Source: an uncultured Eubacteriales bacterium (GTDB taxonomy: Bacteria > Bacillota > Clostridia > Lachnospirales > Anaerotignaceae). From it: 9,031 nucleotides of DNA. The position numbers and the translations under genes were made by a program. Position 1 is the first letter of the stretch. Every line of letters begins with the position of its first letter. Shown here one piece after another: positions 1-5,732 of this stretch. The notes under the pieces are model-generated. The model did no database searches. It was not told the origin of the DNA and saw only the letters and a program-made list of their open reading frames with translations. Location: contig CAUHBX010000026.1 in NCBI GenBank assembly GCA_959604475.1, forward strand, positions 1 to 9,031. The letters run 5' to 3'.

Positions 1-149
1 TTTTTCGTTTTTTTAACAAGTATTTTTGCAACCTCAAGCTCTTAAACTATTTTGAATGGAAACTCATCCTTCTGGTTTTGTATGATTTTATAAACTCCGG
101 TTCCTACTGTGCCTAAACCGAGTATGGCCGCTCTGATTTTTTCCTTCAT
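1..149 (-). pseudogene. hom: Homoserine dehydrogenase, N-terminal part, interrupted by an in-frame stop (runs off the window)
   Basis: Homoserine dehydrogenase reduces aspartate semialdehyde to homoserine with NAD(P)H, at the branch to threonine and methionine. From the ATG at 149-147 the peptide begins MKEKIRAAILGLGTVGTGVY. This contains the GxGxxGxG dinucleotide-binding loop typical of the family's N-terminal Rossmann fold, followed by an NQKDE segment. Codon 36 is TAA (positions 44-42). The same frame then continues ELEVAKILVKK, which matches the stretch family members carry after this loop, so a single base substitution such as GAA or AAA to TAA would explain the break. A ribosome site GGAG (157-160) lies upstream. 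A second ATG at 152-150 is adjacent and in frame. A good promoter is present, so the gene still looks transcribed. It is either a recent pseudogene or a sequencing error. Only 49 codons are visible, so I cannot tell whether further damage exists. Confidence 0.7.
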
Positions 150-182
150 CATTCTTCTCCTTTTTCTTGTTGTGATAAAGTC

Positions 183-210
183 ATTTTAACATATAGCGTA
201 GCAAAGTCAA
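183..210 (-). promoter_or_regulatory. Predicted sigma-A promoter of hom
   Basis: On the minus strand there is a -35 TTGACT (210-205), a 16-bp spacer and a -10 TAAAAT (188-183). The -10 is preceded by TGT, giving an extended -10. Transcription would start near 176, about 27 bases before the hom start codon. The -35 directly follows the T-tract of the thiamine operon terminator, so the two units are packed end to end. Confidence 0.65.
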
Positions 211-240
211 GAAAAAAATGTCCTCTTAAAGAGGACATTT
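211..240 (-). terminator. Intrinsic terminator of the thiM-thiED operon
   Basis: A perfect inverted repeat pairs 216-225 with 231-240 around a five-base loop. In the minus-strand direction it is followed by a run of seven Ts (218-212). The thiED stop codon (228-226) lies within the hairpin, so there is practically no 3' untranslated region. Confidence 0.8.
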
Positions 241-1671
241 GTATTTAATGCTGTAGGTATGTTCAAGTGGTCCGCTGCCTTTACCCAGATTAAGCTGTGC
301 TTTCAGCGCTCCTGTTAGGTATTTCTTTGCGTTGCCAATACTTTCCTTTAATGAATAGCCCTTGGCCAGATTGCTTGCAATTGCTGAGGACAGTGTACAG
401 CCGGTGCCGTGGGTATTGGGATTGTCAACTCTTTCAGAAGAAAACCACGTTATCTCGCCGTTCTGATACAGCAGGTCCGTAGCGGTTGATACAAGATGGC
501 CGCCCTTTATAAGTATGCCGCCCTCAACCATTTCAGATATTTTTTCAGCGGCCCTAATCATATCGTCGGTGTTTCTGATTTCAAAGCCGCATAAAACCTC
601 GGCTTCAGGAATATTAGGGGTTATAACGGCACCCATAGGAAGAAGCTTGGTTATAAGCGCTTCGCATGCCTCGTCGCTGAGAAGCTTGCCGCCGCTTGTG
701 GAAACCATAACCGGGTCCACAACTATGTTTTCGGCCTTGTATTCCTTAAGCTTATCTACTATTACATCAATAATTTTACTGTTTGATACCATGCCTATTT
801 TTACCGCGTCAGGGCGTATATCCTGAAATACGCAGTCAAGCTGTTTAGCAACAAACTCAGGTGGTGTGTCTATTACATCATAAACGCCCATAGTATTTTG
901 GGCTACAAGCGAGGTTATAACGCTCATGCCGTAGAGCTTATGGACTGTTATTGTTTTAAGGTCTGCCTGCTGTCCGGCACCACCGGTAGGGTCTGTCCCC
1001 GCTATGGAAAGGACCTTTTTGATTTCAGGCTTAGATTCTGTCATTTCTTTTGAAAGTGCAAGAAGGTTTTTAGCGGCCGCTTCAATGTCATCCTTGGCAA
1101 AAACAGCGGAAACCACAGCTACACCGTCAATCCCTGTTCCCTTGAGCTTAAGGATATTGTTTTCGTTTATGCCCCCTATTGCGACAACAGGGATATGCAC
1201 CGCATCGCATATATCCTTAACAACTCCGAAGGAGGTGGTATCGGCATCTAGCTTTGTACTTGTTGAAAATACGGCGCCCACACCAAGGTAGTCGGCTCCA
1301 TGCTCCTGTGCAGTTACAGCCTCCTTAACATTATGAACTGAAACGCCGATTATTTTATTATCTCCAAGCCTCGCACGTACATCTCCTGTTTCCATGTCGC
1401 TCTGACCAACATGGACGCCGTCGGCTCCGCAGGCTATTGCAATATCAACATTATCGTTAATGACAAAGGGAACGCCGTATTTTTTACACAGTTCTTTAAC
1501 AGCAAAGGCTTCTGCAAGAAATGAATCATAGTCAAGCTCTTTTTCTCGAAGCTGGATAAATGTGGCTCCGCCCTTAAGCGCTTCCTCCACCTGCTCAGCA
1601 ACTGTTCTGCCCTTAAGCCAGCTTCTGTCAGTGACGGCATATAAAAGCATTCCCTCTTTAATAGATTTCAT
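226..1671 (-). CDS. thiED: Fused thiamine-phosphate synthase / HMP(-phosphate) kinase (ThiE-ThiD)
   Basis: This is a bifunctional cytoplasmic enzyme of 481 residues. The N-terminal ThiE domain (about 8-210) couples HMP-PP with thiazole phosphate to give thiamine phosphate. It shows LYAVTDR at 10-16, QLREK at 40-44, VINDN near 70-74, GVHVGQSD at 85-92, GVGAVFSTSTK at 130-140 and VVAIGGI at 162-168. The C-terminal ThiD domain (about 218-481) phosphorylates HMP and then HMP-P. It shows SIAGTDPTGGAGQQADLKT at 222-240, a DPVMVSTSGG motif and HGTGC at 421-425. ThiE reads STST where PTST is usual. I chose the ATG at 1671 because AGAAGGG sits six bases upstream; a GTG nine codons earlier has no such site. 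The start overlaps the end of thiM by 14 bases, suggesting translational coupling. Each domain is full length. Confidence 0.95.
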   Translation of the reverse strand: MKSIKEGMLLYAVTDRSWLKGRTVAEQVEEALKGGATFIQLREKELDYDSFLAEAFAVKELCKKYGVPFVINDNVDIAIACGADGVHVGQSDMETGDVRARLGDNKIIGVSVHNVKEAVTAQEHGADYLGVGAVFSTSTKLDADTTSFGVVKDICDAVHIPVVAIGGINENNILKLKGTGIDGVAVVSAVFAKDDIEAAAKNLLALSKEMTESKPEIKKVLSIAGTDPTGGAGQQADLKTITVHKLYGMSVITSLVAQNTMGVYDVIDTPPEFVAKQLDCVFQDIRPDAVKIGMVSNSKIIDVIVDKLKEYKAENIVVDPVMVSTSGGKLLSDEACEALITKLLPMGAVITPNIPEAEVLCGFEIRNTDDMIRAAEKISEMVEGGILIKGGHLVSTATDLLYQNGEITWFSSERVDNPNTHGTGCTLSSAIASNLAKGYSLKESIGNAKKYLTGALKAQLNLGKGSGPLEHTYSIKYKCPL

Positions 1672-2482
1672 ATTTAGCCCTTCTTTCAAGTGTATCACCG
1701 TCCAAATTATAGACGGCGTCTATTAAGTAATTTCTAAATGAAGCGTTTCCGCCTCCGGCATTGGAAAGCCTCTCATAGGCCAGCTCACCGCATACTCCCA
1801 TAGCAATAGTCGCGGCTGCAGCGGCTTCCAAAATGTTATTATTGTTGGCAGCAATATACGCGGCGGTCATCGCCGTAAGCATACAGCCGCTTCCGGTTAT
1901 CTGTGACATCATAGGATGTCCGTTTTTAATTACATATGCCTTAGTGCCGCCGCATACTATATCCGTAGCGCCGGATATAGATATAACAGCGCCTGTTTCA
2001 GCCGAGAACTTTTCAGCAAAGGCAATTGCTAAGCTGAGGTTTTCATCAGTTACTTTATCGCTTATATCCGCGTCTACACCCTTAGCTCCGCCACTTCCCA
2101 ATGCCAATGCCTTAATCTCGGATATATTTCCTCGGATAACGTCAAATTTAATGGACGACAGAAGGTTCTCTGCGGTTTTCGTCCTTAGTTTGGACGCACC
2201 TGCCCCAACAGGGTCAAGAACAATGGGATGCCCAAGCCTGTTGGCCGTTTTGCCGGCTTTATGCATGGATGGAATTGTTCTGGAGTTTAATGTTCCGATG
2301 TTGATATTCAGCCCGGCACAGATAGACGTTATTTCTTCTGCCTCCTCATCATCATCGGCCATAATGGGGGAACCGCCGCAGGCAAGAAGGATATTTGCCA
2401 CGTCATTTACCGTTACATAATTTGTTATATTGTGGATAAGAGGCGTTTTAAGCCTCACGTTTTCAAGACAGCTTTTAAGCAT
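1658..2482 (-). CDS. thiM: Hydroxyethylthiazole kinase
   Basis: ThiM phosphorylates 4-methyl-5-(2-hydroxyethyl)thiazole with ATP, a thiamine salvage step. It acts in the cytoplasm, normally as a trimer of the ribokinase-like fold. The 274-residue protein has the expected length. It shows PLIHNITNYVTVNDVAN near residues 14-30, SPIMADD near 38-44, the LDPVGAGAS motif near 109-117, and the anion-hole and catalytic segment QITGSGCMLTA with Cys200. The ATG at 2482 is preceded by GGAGGAAGCA, an excellent ribosome site. It is the first gene after the TPP riboswitch, and its last codons overlap the thiED start. Its product, thiazole phosphate, is a substrate of the ThiE domain encoded next, so the operon is a coherent salvage route. 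No de novo genes (thiC, thiG, thiH) are in the window. Confidence 0.96.
   Translation of the reverse strand: MLKSCLENVRLKTPLIHNITNYVTVNDVANILLACGGSPIMADDDEEAEEITSICAGLNINIGTLNSRTIPSMHKAGKTANRLGHPIVLDPVGAGASKLRTKTAENLLSSIKFDVIRGNISEIKALALGSGGAKGVDADISDKVTDENLSLAIAFAEKFSAETGAVISISGATDIVCGGTKAYVIKNGHPMMSQITGSGCMLTAMTAAYIAANNNNILEAAAAATIAMGVCGELAYERLSNAGGGNASFRNYLIDAVYNLDGDTLERRAKYEIY
1678..1684 (-). promoter_or_regulatory. Ribosome binding site that fixes the thiED start
   Basis: AGAAGGG on the minus strand lies six bases before the ATG at 1671, inside the last codons of thiM. It supports this start over the in-frame GTG at 1698, which would lie upstream of the site. Confidence 0.6.
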
Positions 2483-2496
2483 TGCTTCCTCCTTTC

Positions 2497-2531
2497 AAAA
2501 TAAAAAGGGAAACGGCCTGTTGGCGTTCCCC
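2497..2531 (-). terminator. Riboswitch-controlled intrinsic terminator before thiM
   Basis: In the minus-strand transcript, GGGAACGCC and GGCCGTTTCCC (2529-2507) form a stem with an AACA loop and small bulges. It is followed by TTTTTATTTT (2506-2497). It lies between the TPP aptamer and the thiM ribosome site, so it is the expected expression platform: TPP binding would favour premature termination. I could not identify the competing antiterminator with confidence. One candidate is the six-base complementarity between 2531-2536 and 2646-2651. Confidence 0.8.
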
Positions 2532-2547
2532 TGTGAGAATCCTATTA

Positions 2548-2660
2548 GCTTCCTACGTTGGCATTATCCAAATCAGGTGAGATACGGCTAAGGCGTATCA
2601 AGGGTTGAAAATATTTCTCTCAGCCAGTGAATACCAAAAGGCAATTCACAGCACCCCTGC
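2548..2660 (-). ncRNA. TPP riboswitch (THI element) aptamer
   Basis: The minus strand carries the conserved TPP aptamer landmarks in order: GGGGTGC (2657-2651), CTGAGA, ACCCTTGA, CACCTGATTTGGATAATGCC and GTAGGAAGC. The pyrimidine-sensing CTGAGA loop and the pyrophosphate-binding segment ending in the GGATAATGCC region are both intact. An inserted hairpin, GATACG...CGTATC (2599-2581), sits in the optional P3a position. The closing helix P1 looks very short here, and the predicted transcript starts only about eight bases before GGGG. The element should shut off thiM-thiED when TPP is plentiful. Confidence 0.95.
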
Positions 2661-2671
2661 ATTTTTATTTA

Positions 2672-2700
2672 ATTTTATCGCACTTAAACAAAAGTGTCAA
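2672..2700 (-). promoter_or_regulatory. Strong predicted promoter of the thiM operon
   Basis: On the minus strand there is a consensus -35 TTGACA (2700-2695), a 17-bp spacer and a -10 TAAAAT (2677-2672). The start would fall near 2665, just upstream of the TPP aptamer. The -35 lies only two bases after the stop codon of the upstream methyltransferase gene. Confidence 0.8.
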
Positions 2701-2702
2701 TG

Positions 2703-3290
2703 TTATTTCCTAGTTCCGGATATAATATAAACATAATCGGTATCAGCTACAATATCTATACTGAATAAATCTTTAAAATTTCCGCTTTCTGTTTCTGCGG
2801 GCAGCAGCAAGTCTGAGATTTCAGCAGCACCCTGGGCATGGCGCCGGTTTATTTTATCCCTGCTTTCATTGTGAGCAATAATAAACCGTCCATTTGGCTT
2901 TAACACTGAATGAAGCTTTTCAGCAAAGGTGCTTTTATCAGGAAAATGCGGATATGCCCTGTATATGAATGCTAAATCAAAATCTTTTTCCGGAAAATCG
3001 TAAAAATCGCCTTTCCATAGTTTTATTCTTTCATCACTGTATTTTTCTGACGCTTTTATTAGCATTCTGTCTGAAAGGTCAATACCCCACAAACAGGACG
3101 GATTTAATGCAAGTATATCATCAAATAGTACGCCCGTTCCGCAGGCAATATCAATTACTTTATCATTTTCACGAAGTCCGCTCAGCGCCATTACCGCTTT
3201 AAGGTTCAGTGAATTGCCGGCAAAGGTTTCATCCCAAATGGGAGCAATTTTATCAAAAAAATCCTCAGTTTCCTTTAGATGCTCATTCAT
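2703..3290 (-). CDS. Class I SAM-dependent methyltransferase, substrate unknown
   Basis: The 195-residue protein has the Rossmann-like SAM-binding fold. Motif I is VIDIACGTG (45-53), the acidic residue after strand 2 is Asp71 in GIDLS, GDF at 94-96 is the motif for the adenine side, and the post-motif LKPNGRFIIAH segment covers 130-140. The N-terminal FFDKIAPIWDE (11-21) is the usual helix before the fold in this superfamily. An unusual HNESRDKINRRH stretch (140-151) follows the SAM core and may mark a subfamily. The start at 3290 has GGGGGA about ten bases upstream. The gene is divergent from the four-helix-bundle gene, with 103 bases between them. No terminator follows, so its transcripts should run into the TPP riboswitch. 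The substrate, a small molecule or otherwise, cannot be told from sequence. Confidence 0.85.
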   Translation of the reverse strand: MNEHLKETEDFFDKIAPIWDETFAGNSLNLKAVMALSGLRENDKVIDIACGTGVLFDDILALNPSCLWGIDLSDRMLIKASEKYSDERIKLWKGDFYDFPEKDFDLAFIYRAYPHFPDKSTFAEKLHSVLKPNGRFIIAHNESRDKINRRHAQGAAEISDLLLPAETESGNFKDLFSIDIVADTDYVYIISGTRK

Positions 3291-3311
3291 TTTAACTTTT
3301 CCCCCTGTTTT

Positions 3312-3340
3312 TTGATAACATTATAATCTAAAAGAATAAT
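3312..3340 (+). promoter_or_regulatory. Predicted promoter of the four-helix-bundle gene
   Basis: There is a -35 TTGATA (3312-3317), a 17-bp spacer and a -10 AATAAT (3335-3340). The start would be near 3347, giving a leader of about 46 bases. The match is moderate and the region is AT-rich, so chance matches are likely. Confidence 0.4.
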
Positions 3341-3349
3341 ATTGGTCAA
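3320..3349 (-). promoter_or_regulatory. Predicted promoter of the methyltransferase gene
   Basis: On the minus strand there is a -35 TTGACC (3349-3344), an 18-bp spacer and a perfect -10 TATAAT (3325-3320). It overlaps the opposing promoter at 3312-3340, so RNA polymerase binding may be mutually exclusive. Confidence 0.55.
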
Positions 3350-3393
3350 TTATACAAAAAATTAGTGTAACAATATTTTTAAGGAGGAAAATT

Positions 3394-3840
3394 ATGATAG
3401 CTGAAAAGGTTACAGTTGATACAGTTGAGCTTTTAAAGGAATGTGATGCAGGTGTGAAAACAGCTGTAAAGTCATTGGACGAGGTTTTAGATGTTGTCGA
3501 GAATAAGGAACTCAAGGAGCTGCTGGAAAAAAATAAGGCGGAGCACGAAAAAACAGGACTTTTAATTGACTCCCTCTTGGCAAAGTGTAATAAAGAGGGT
3601 AAGGACCCTTCACCAATGGCACAGGTAATGGCATGGACAAAAATTAATATGAAAATTATGGCTGACAAAAACGATAAAACTGTTGCCGACCTTATTACTG
3701 ACGGATGCGGAATGGGAATTAAAACATTATGCAAATACAAAAATGAGTATGAGCATGCCGATAAGGAAGCGGTTGATATTGCGGATAAGCTTATAAAGCT
3801 GGAAGATGACCTTGTCTATAAACTCCGAAGATATCTTTAA
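3394..3840 (+). CDS. Small four-helix-bundle (ferritin-like / DUF2383-like) protein, function unknown
   Basis: The 148-residue, almost wholly helical protein has no signal peptide or membrane segment. Four amphipathic helices can be drawn: about 8-36, 38-66, 74-92 and a long C-terminal part 95-147. Glu-His pairs occur at 50-51 (KAEHEK) and 120-121 (YEHADK), at places where ferritin-like proteins often put metal ligands. Cysteines are at 17, 65, 105 and 113. The layout resembles DUF2383/PA2169-type four-helix proteins, in which a first pair of helices is followed by a helix hairpin, but this is a judgement by eye. AAGGAGG lies seven bases before the ATG, an excellent ribosome site. It stands alone on its strand, divergent from a methyltransferase and followed 142 bases later by pyk, which has its own promoter. 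A metal- or stress-related role is possible but unproven. Confidence 0.7.
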   Translation: MIAEKVTVDTVELLKECDAGVKTAVKSLDEVLDVVENKELKELLEKNKAEHEKTGLLIDSLLAKCNKEGKDPSPMAQVMAWTKINMKIMADKNDKTVADLITDGCGMGIKTLCKYKNEYEHADKEAVDIADKLIKLEDDLVYKLRRYL

Positions 3841-3872
3841 GAGTATTTAATGGAAATTTTAAGATATAGCGA

Positions 3873-3901
3873 TTTACAAATGTTTTTAAAAAATATATAA
3901 T
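3873..3901 (+). promoter_or_regulatory. Predicted promoter of pyk
   Basis: There is a -35 TTTACA (3873-3878), a 17-bp spacer and a perfect -10 TATAAT (3896-3901). The start would be near 3908, giving an untranslated leader of about 75 bases before the pyk ATG at 3983. I see no riboswitch or strong hairpin in that leader. Confidence 0.7.
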
Positions 3902-3968
3902 CAAATAGGGCAAATGTATGTAAAAAAATACCTTGTCCGTTACCCGATAAATATGACAGCTTTATGGC

Positions 3969-3973
3969 GGAGG
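3969..3973 (+). promoter_or_regulatory. Ribosome binding site that fixes the pyk start
   Basis: GGAGG lies nine bases before the ATG at 3983. Pyruvate kinase homology begins exactly there (RKTKIVCTLGPA). The in-frame ATG at 3914 has no ribosome site and would add 23 unrelated residues. Confidence 0.8.
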
Positions 3974-3982
3974 AAGACATAT

Positions 3983-5410
3983 ATGAGAAAAACAAAAATA
4001 GTTTGTACTTTAGGTCCGGCTACCGATGATTTAAAAGTACTTGAAAGCATGATAGAGGAAGGCATGAATGTGGCGAGATTTAACTTCTCACACGGAACAT
4101 ATGATGAGCATTTGGAAAGACTTGAGGAGCTTAAGCAGGCCCGAAGGGATAAAAGCAGATACGTTGCGGCTCTGCTTGACACAAAGGGACCGGAAATCCG
4201 TGTCCGTAAATTTAAGGACGGCTTAATTAACCTTGAGGCGGAGCAGGAATTTACTCTTACGACAAGGGATATCGAGGGCGACGATAAAATCGTTTCGGTT
4301 ACCTATAAGGATTTTCCAAATGACGTCTGCATAGGGACAAGGGTATTGATTGACGACGGCCTTATTGAGCTTAGGGTTATTGATAAAAATGAAACTGACG
4401 TGAAATGCGTAGTTGTAAATCCCGGCCCCGTATCCAACAATAAGGGCGTTAATCTGCCGGGAACAGTCGTATCAATGCCGTATATGAGCGATAAGGACGT
4501 CGAGGATATTAATTTTGCAGTAGATAATGACTTTGATTTCATAGCCGCTTCGTTTGTAAGGACGGCCGGAGATGTATTAAAAATTAAAAGGATACTTGAA
4601 GAAAGAAACTGCTCTACAATAGCTATAATAGCCAAAATAGAGAATAAGCAGGGCGTGGAAAACATTGATGAGATACTTCAGGTATCTGACGGCGTTATGA
4701 TTGCAAGGGGAGATATGGGAGTAGAAATTCCCTATGAGGATGTCCCTGTAATACAGAAAATGATAATTAAAAAGGCGGCAAAGGCAGGGAAAATGACCAT
4801 TACTGCCACGCAAATGCTTGAATCCATGATGAAAAACCCAAGGCCCACAAGGGCTGAAACCGCCGACGTTGCCAATGCCGTTTTTGACGGTACCGGCGCT
4901 ATAATGCTTTCAGGTGAAACAGCGGTTGGAAAATACCCTGTCGAGGCCGTAAAAACAATGGCAAGGGTTGCGGTAAGGGCAGAGGAAGCTATAAACTACA
5001 AAAAAAGATTTTTCACCGACGAAAGAAAGTCAAATCCCAATATTACGGACGCTATCAGTCATGCTACCTGTACAACCGCGCATGACCTTAACGCAAGGGC
5101 AATTCTTACTGTGACAAAATCAGGCACAACGGCAAAAAATATAGCCAGATACAGGCCGGGATGCGATATATTGGCCTGTGCGACAAATGAAAACCTGTGC
5201 CGCAGACTTAATCTTGTATGGGGCGTCGCTCCAATTCTTGTGGAAGACGAGTTTGACACATTTGCCCTCTTTGATAAATGCGTTGACAGGGCAATGGAGC
5301 TTAATTATTTAGATAAAGGTGACACTACGGTTATTACCGCCGGCCTTCCGCTTGGAATACCGGGTACTACAAATATGATTAAGGTACAAATTGTAGGCCA
5401 TAAGTATTAA
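3983..5410 (+). CDS. pyk: Pyruvate kinase
   Basis: Pyruvate kinase transfers phosphate from phosphoenolpyruvate to ADP, the last ATP-yielding step of glycolysis, in the cytoplasm as a tetramer. The 475-residue protein shows RKTKIVCTLGP (2-12), RFNFSHG (32-38) with the substrate Arg32, and LDTKGPEIR (65-73), which opens the lid domain. IAKIEN follows, with catalytic Lys218 and metal ligand Glu220, then ARGDMGVE, TATQMLESM and RPTRAETADVANAVFDGTGA. The C-terminal domain ends in a normal GTTNMIKVQIVG strand. The length is that of the standard A/B/C-domain enzyme. The extra C-terminal PEP-utilizer-like domain found in many Bacillus and Clostridium pyruvate kinases is absent. The gene has its own promoter and no pfk neighbour in the window. 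An 86-bp tandem repeat begins at the base after its stop codon. Confidence 0.97.
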   Translation: MRKTKIVCTLGPATDDLKVLESMIEEGMNVARFNFSHGTYDEHLERLEELKQARRDKSRYVAALLDTKGPEIRVRKFKDGLINLEAEQEFTLTTRDIEGDDKIVSVTYKDFPNDVCIGTRVLIDDGLIELRVIDKNETDVKCVVVNPGPVSNNKGVNLPGTVVSMPYMSDKDVEDINFAVDNDFDFIAASFVRTAGDVLKIKRILEERNCSTIAIIAKIENKQGVENIDEILQVSDGVMIARGDMGVEIPYEDVPVIQKMIIKKAAKAGKMTITATQMLESMMKNPRPTRAETADVANAVFDGTGAIMLSGETAVGKYPVEAVKTMARVAVRAEEAINYKKRFFTDERKSNPNITDAISHATCTTAHDLNARAILTVTKSGTTAKNIARYRPGCDILACATNENLCRRLNLVWGVAPILVEDEFDTFALFDKCVDRAMELNYLDKGDTTVITAGLPLGIPGTTNMIKVQIVGHKY

Positions 5411-5668
5411 CCTTATTCCACACAAATCGCTCAGCCAAGGCAATTGGTAGGGGCGTTGCAAAAAGCAAGGTTTGAATGCCGAAGGACGGCTAGCCACCTT
5501 ATTCCACACAAATCGCTCAGCCAAGGCGGTTGGTAGGGGCGTTGCAAAAAGCAAGGTTTGAATGCCGAAGGACGGCTAGCCACCTTATTCCACACAAATC
5601 GCTCAGCCAAGGCAGTTGGCAGGGGCGTTGCAAAAAGCAAGGTTTGAATGCCGAAGGACGGCTAGCCC
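5411..5668. repeat. Three direct tandem copies of an 86-bp repeat
   Basis: Units lie at 5411-5496, 5497-5582 and 5583-5668. They are identical except at three positions per unit (5442, 5443, 5448 and their equivalents 5528, 5529, 5534 and 5614, 5615, 5620), plus the last base of the third unit. The variable bases fall in a predicted hairpin GCCAA-GGCnn-TTGGy. Two are in the loop and the third is a closing position that keeps G-C or G-U pairing. Each unit also holds TTGC-AAAAA-GCAA, GCCG-AAGGA-CGGC and the palindrome GGCTAGCC. The length is not a multiple of three and no ribosome site is seen, so it is not coding. The array fills most of the 322-base gap between pyk and the XdhC gene. Its nature (dispersed repeat, RNA element or protein-binding array) is unknown. 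Confidence 0.95.
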
Positions 5669-5689
5669 GCGGGACGTTTAGTATTTTTT

Positions 5690-5713
5690 CAGCCTCTGTT
5701 TTAACAGGGGCTG
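5690..5713 (+). other. Strong hairpin between the repeat array and the XdhC gene
   Basis: CAGCCTCTGT and ACAGGGGCTG form a ten-base-pair stem with one G-T pair and a four-base loop. It is followed by TATATTTAT, a weak T-tract. It may be the original pyk terminator, now separated from pyk by the repeat array, or a leader hairpin of the following gene. It ends nine bases before that gene's ribosome site (5723-5728). I see no convincing promoter between here and pyk. Confidence 0.5.
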
Positions 5714-5732
5714 TATATTTATAGGTGATATT

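Noticed and set aside
1672..1698. GTG start of thiED at 1698
   Set aside because: It lies deep in thiM without a ribosome site, whereas AGAAGGG is correctly spaced before the ATG at 1671.
1833..2420. Long plus-strand open frame of 195 codons opposite thiM
   Set aside because: It is antisense to a clear gene, lacks a ribosome site, and its composition reflects the complementary codons of thiM.
3321..3740. Minus-strand open frame opposite the four-helix-bundle gene
   Set aside because: It is a serine/phenylalanine-rich shadow of a lysine-rich helical protein. The plus-strand frame has a strong ribosome site.
3914..3982. N-terminal extension of pyruvate kinase from the ATG at 3914
   Set aside because: There is no ribosome site before it, and the added residues do not match the family. 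Homology starts at 3983, where GGAGG is well placed.
5309..5640. Minus-strand open frames starting MLFATPLPT across the repeats
   Set aside because: They arise from the repeat itself. The 86-bp unit shifts the frame from copy to copy, so the same words appear in two overlapping frames. No ribosome site is seen and one of them runs into the end of pyk.
5411..5668. CRISPR array
   Set aside because: The units are contiguous with no unique spacers between them, and 86 bp is too long for a CRISPR repeat.
5411..5732. Insertion sequence or MITE remnant
   Set aside because: I see no terminal inverted repeats bounding the array, no target duplication and no transposase fragment.
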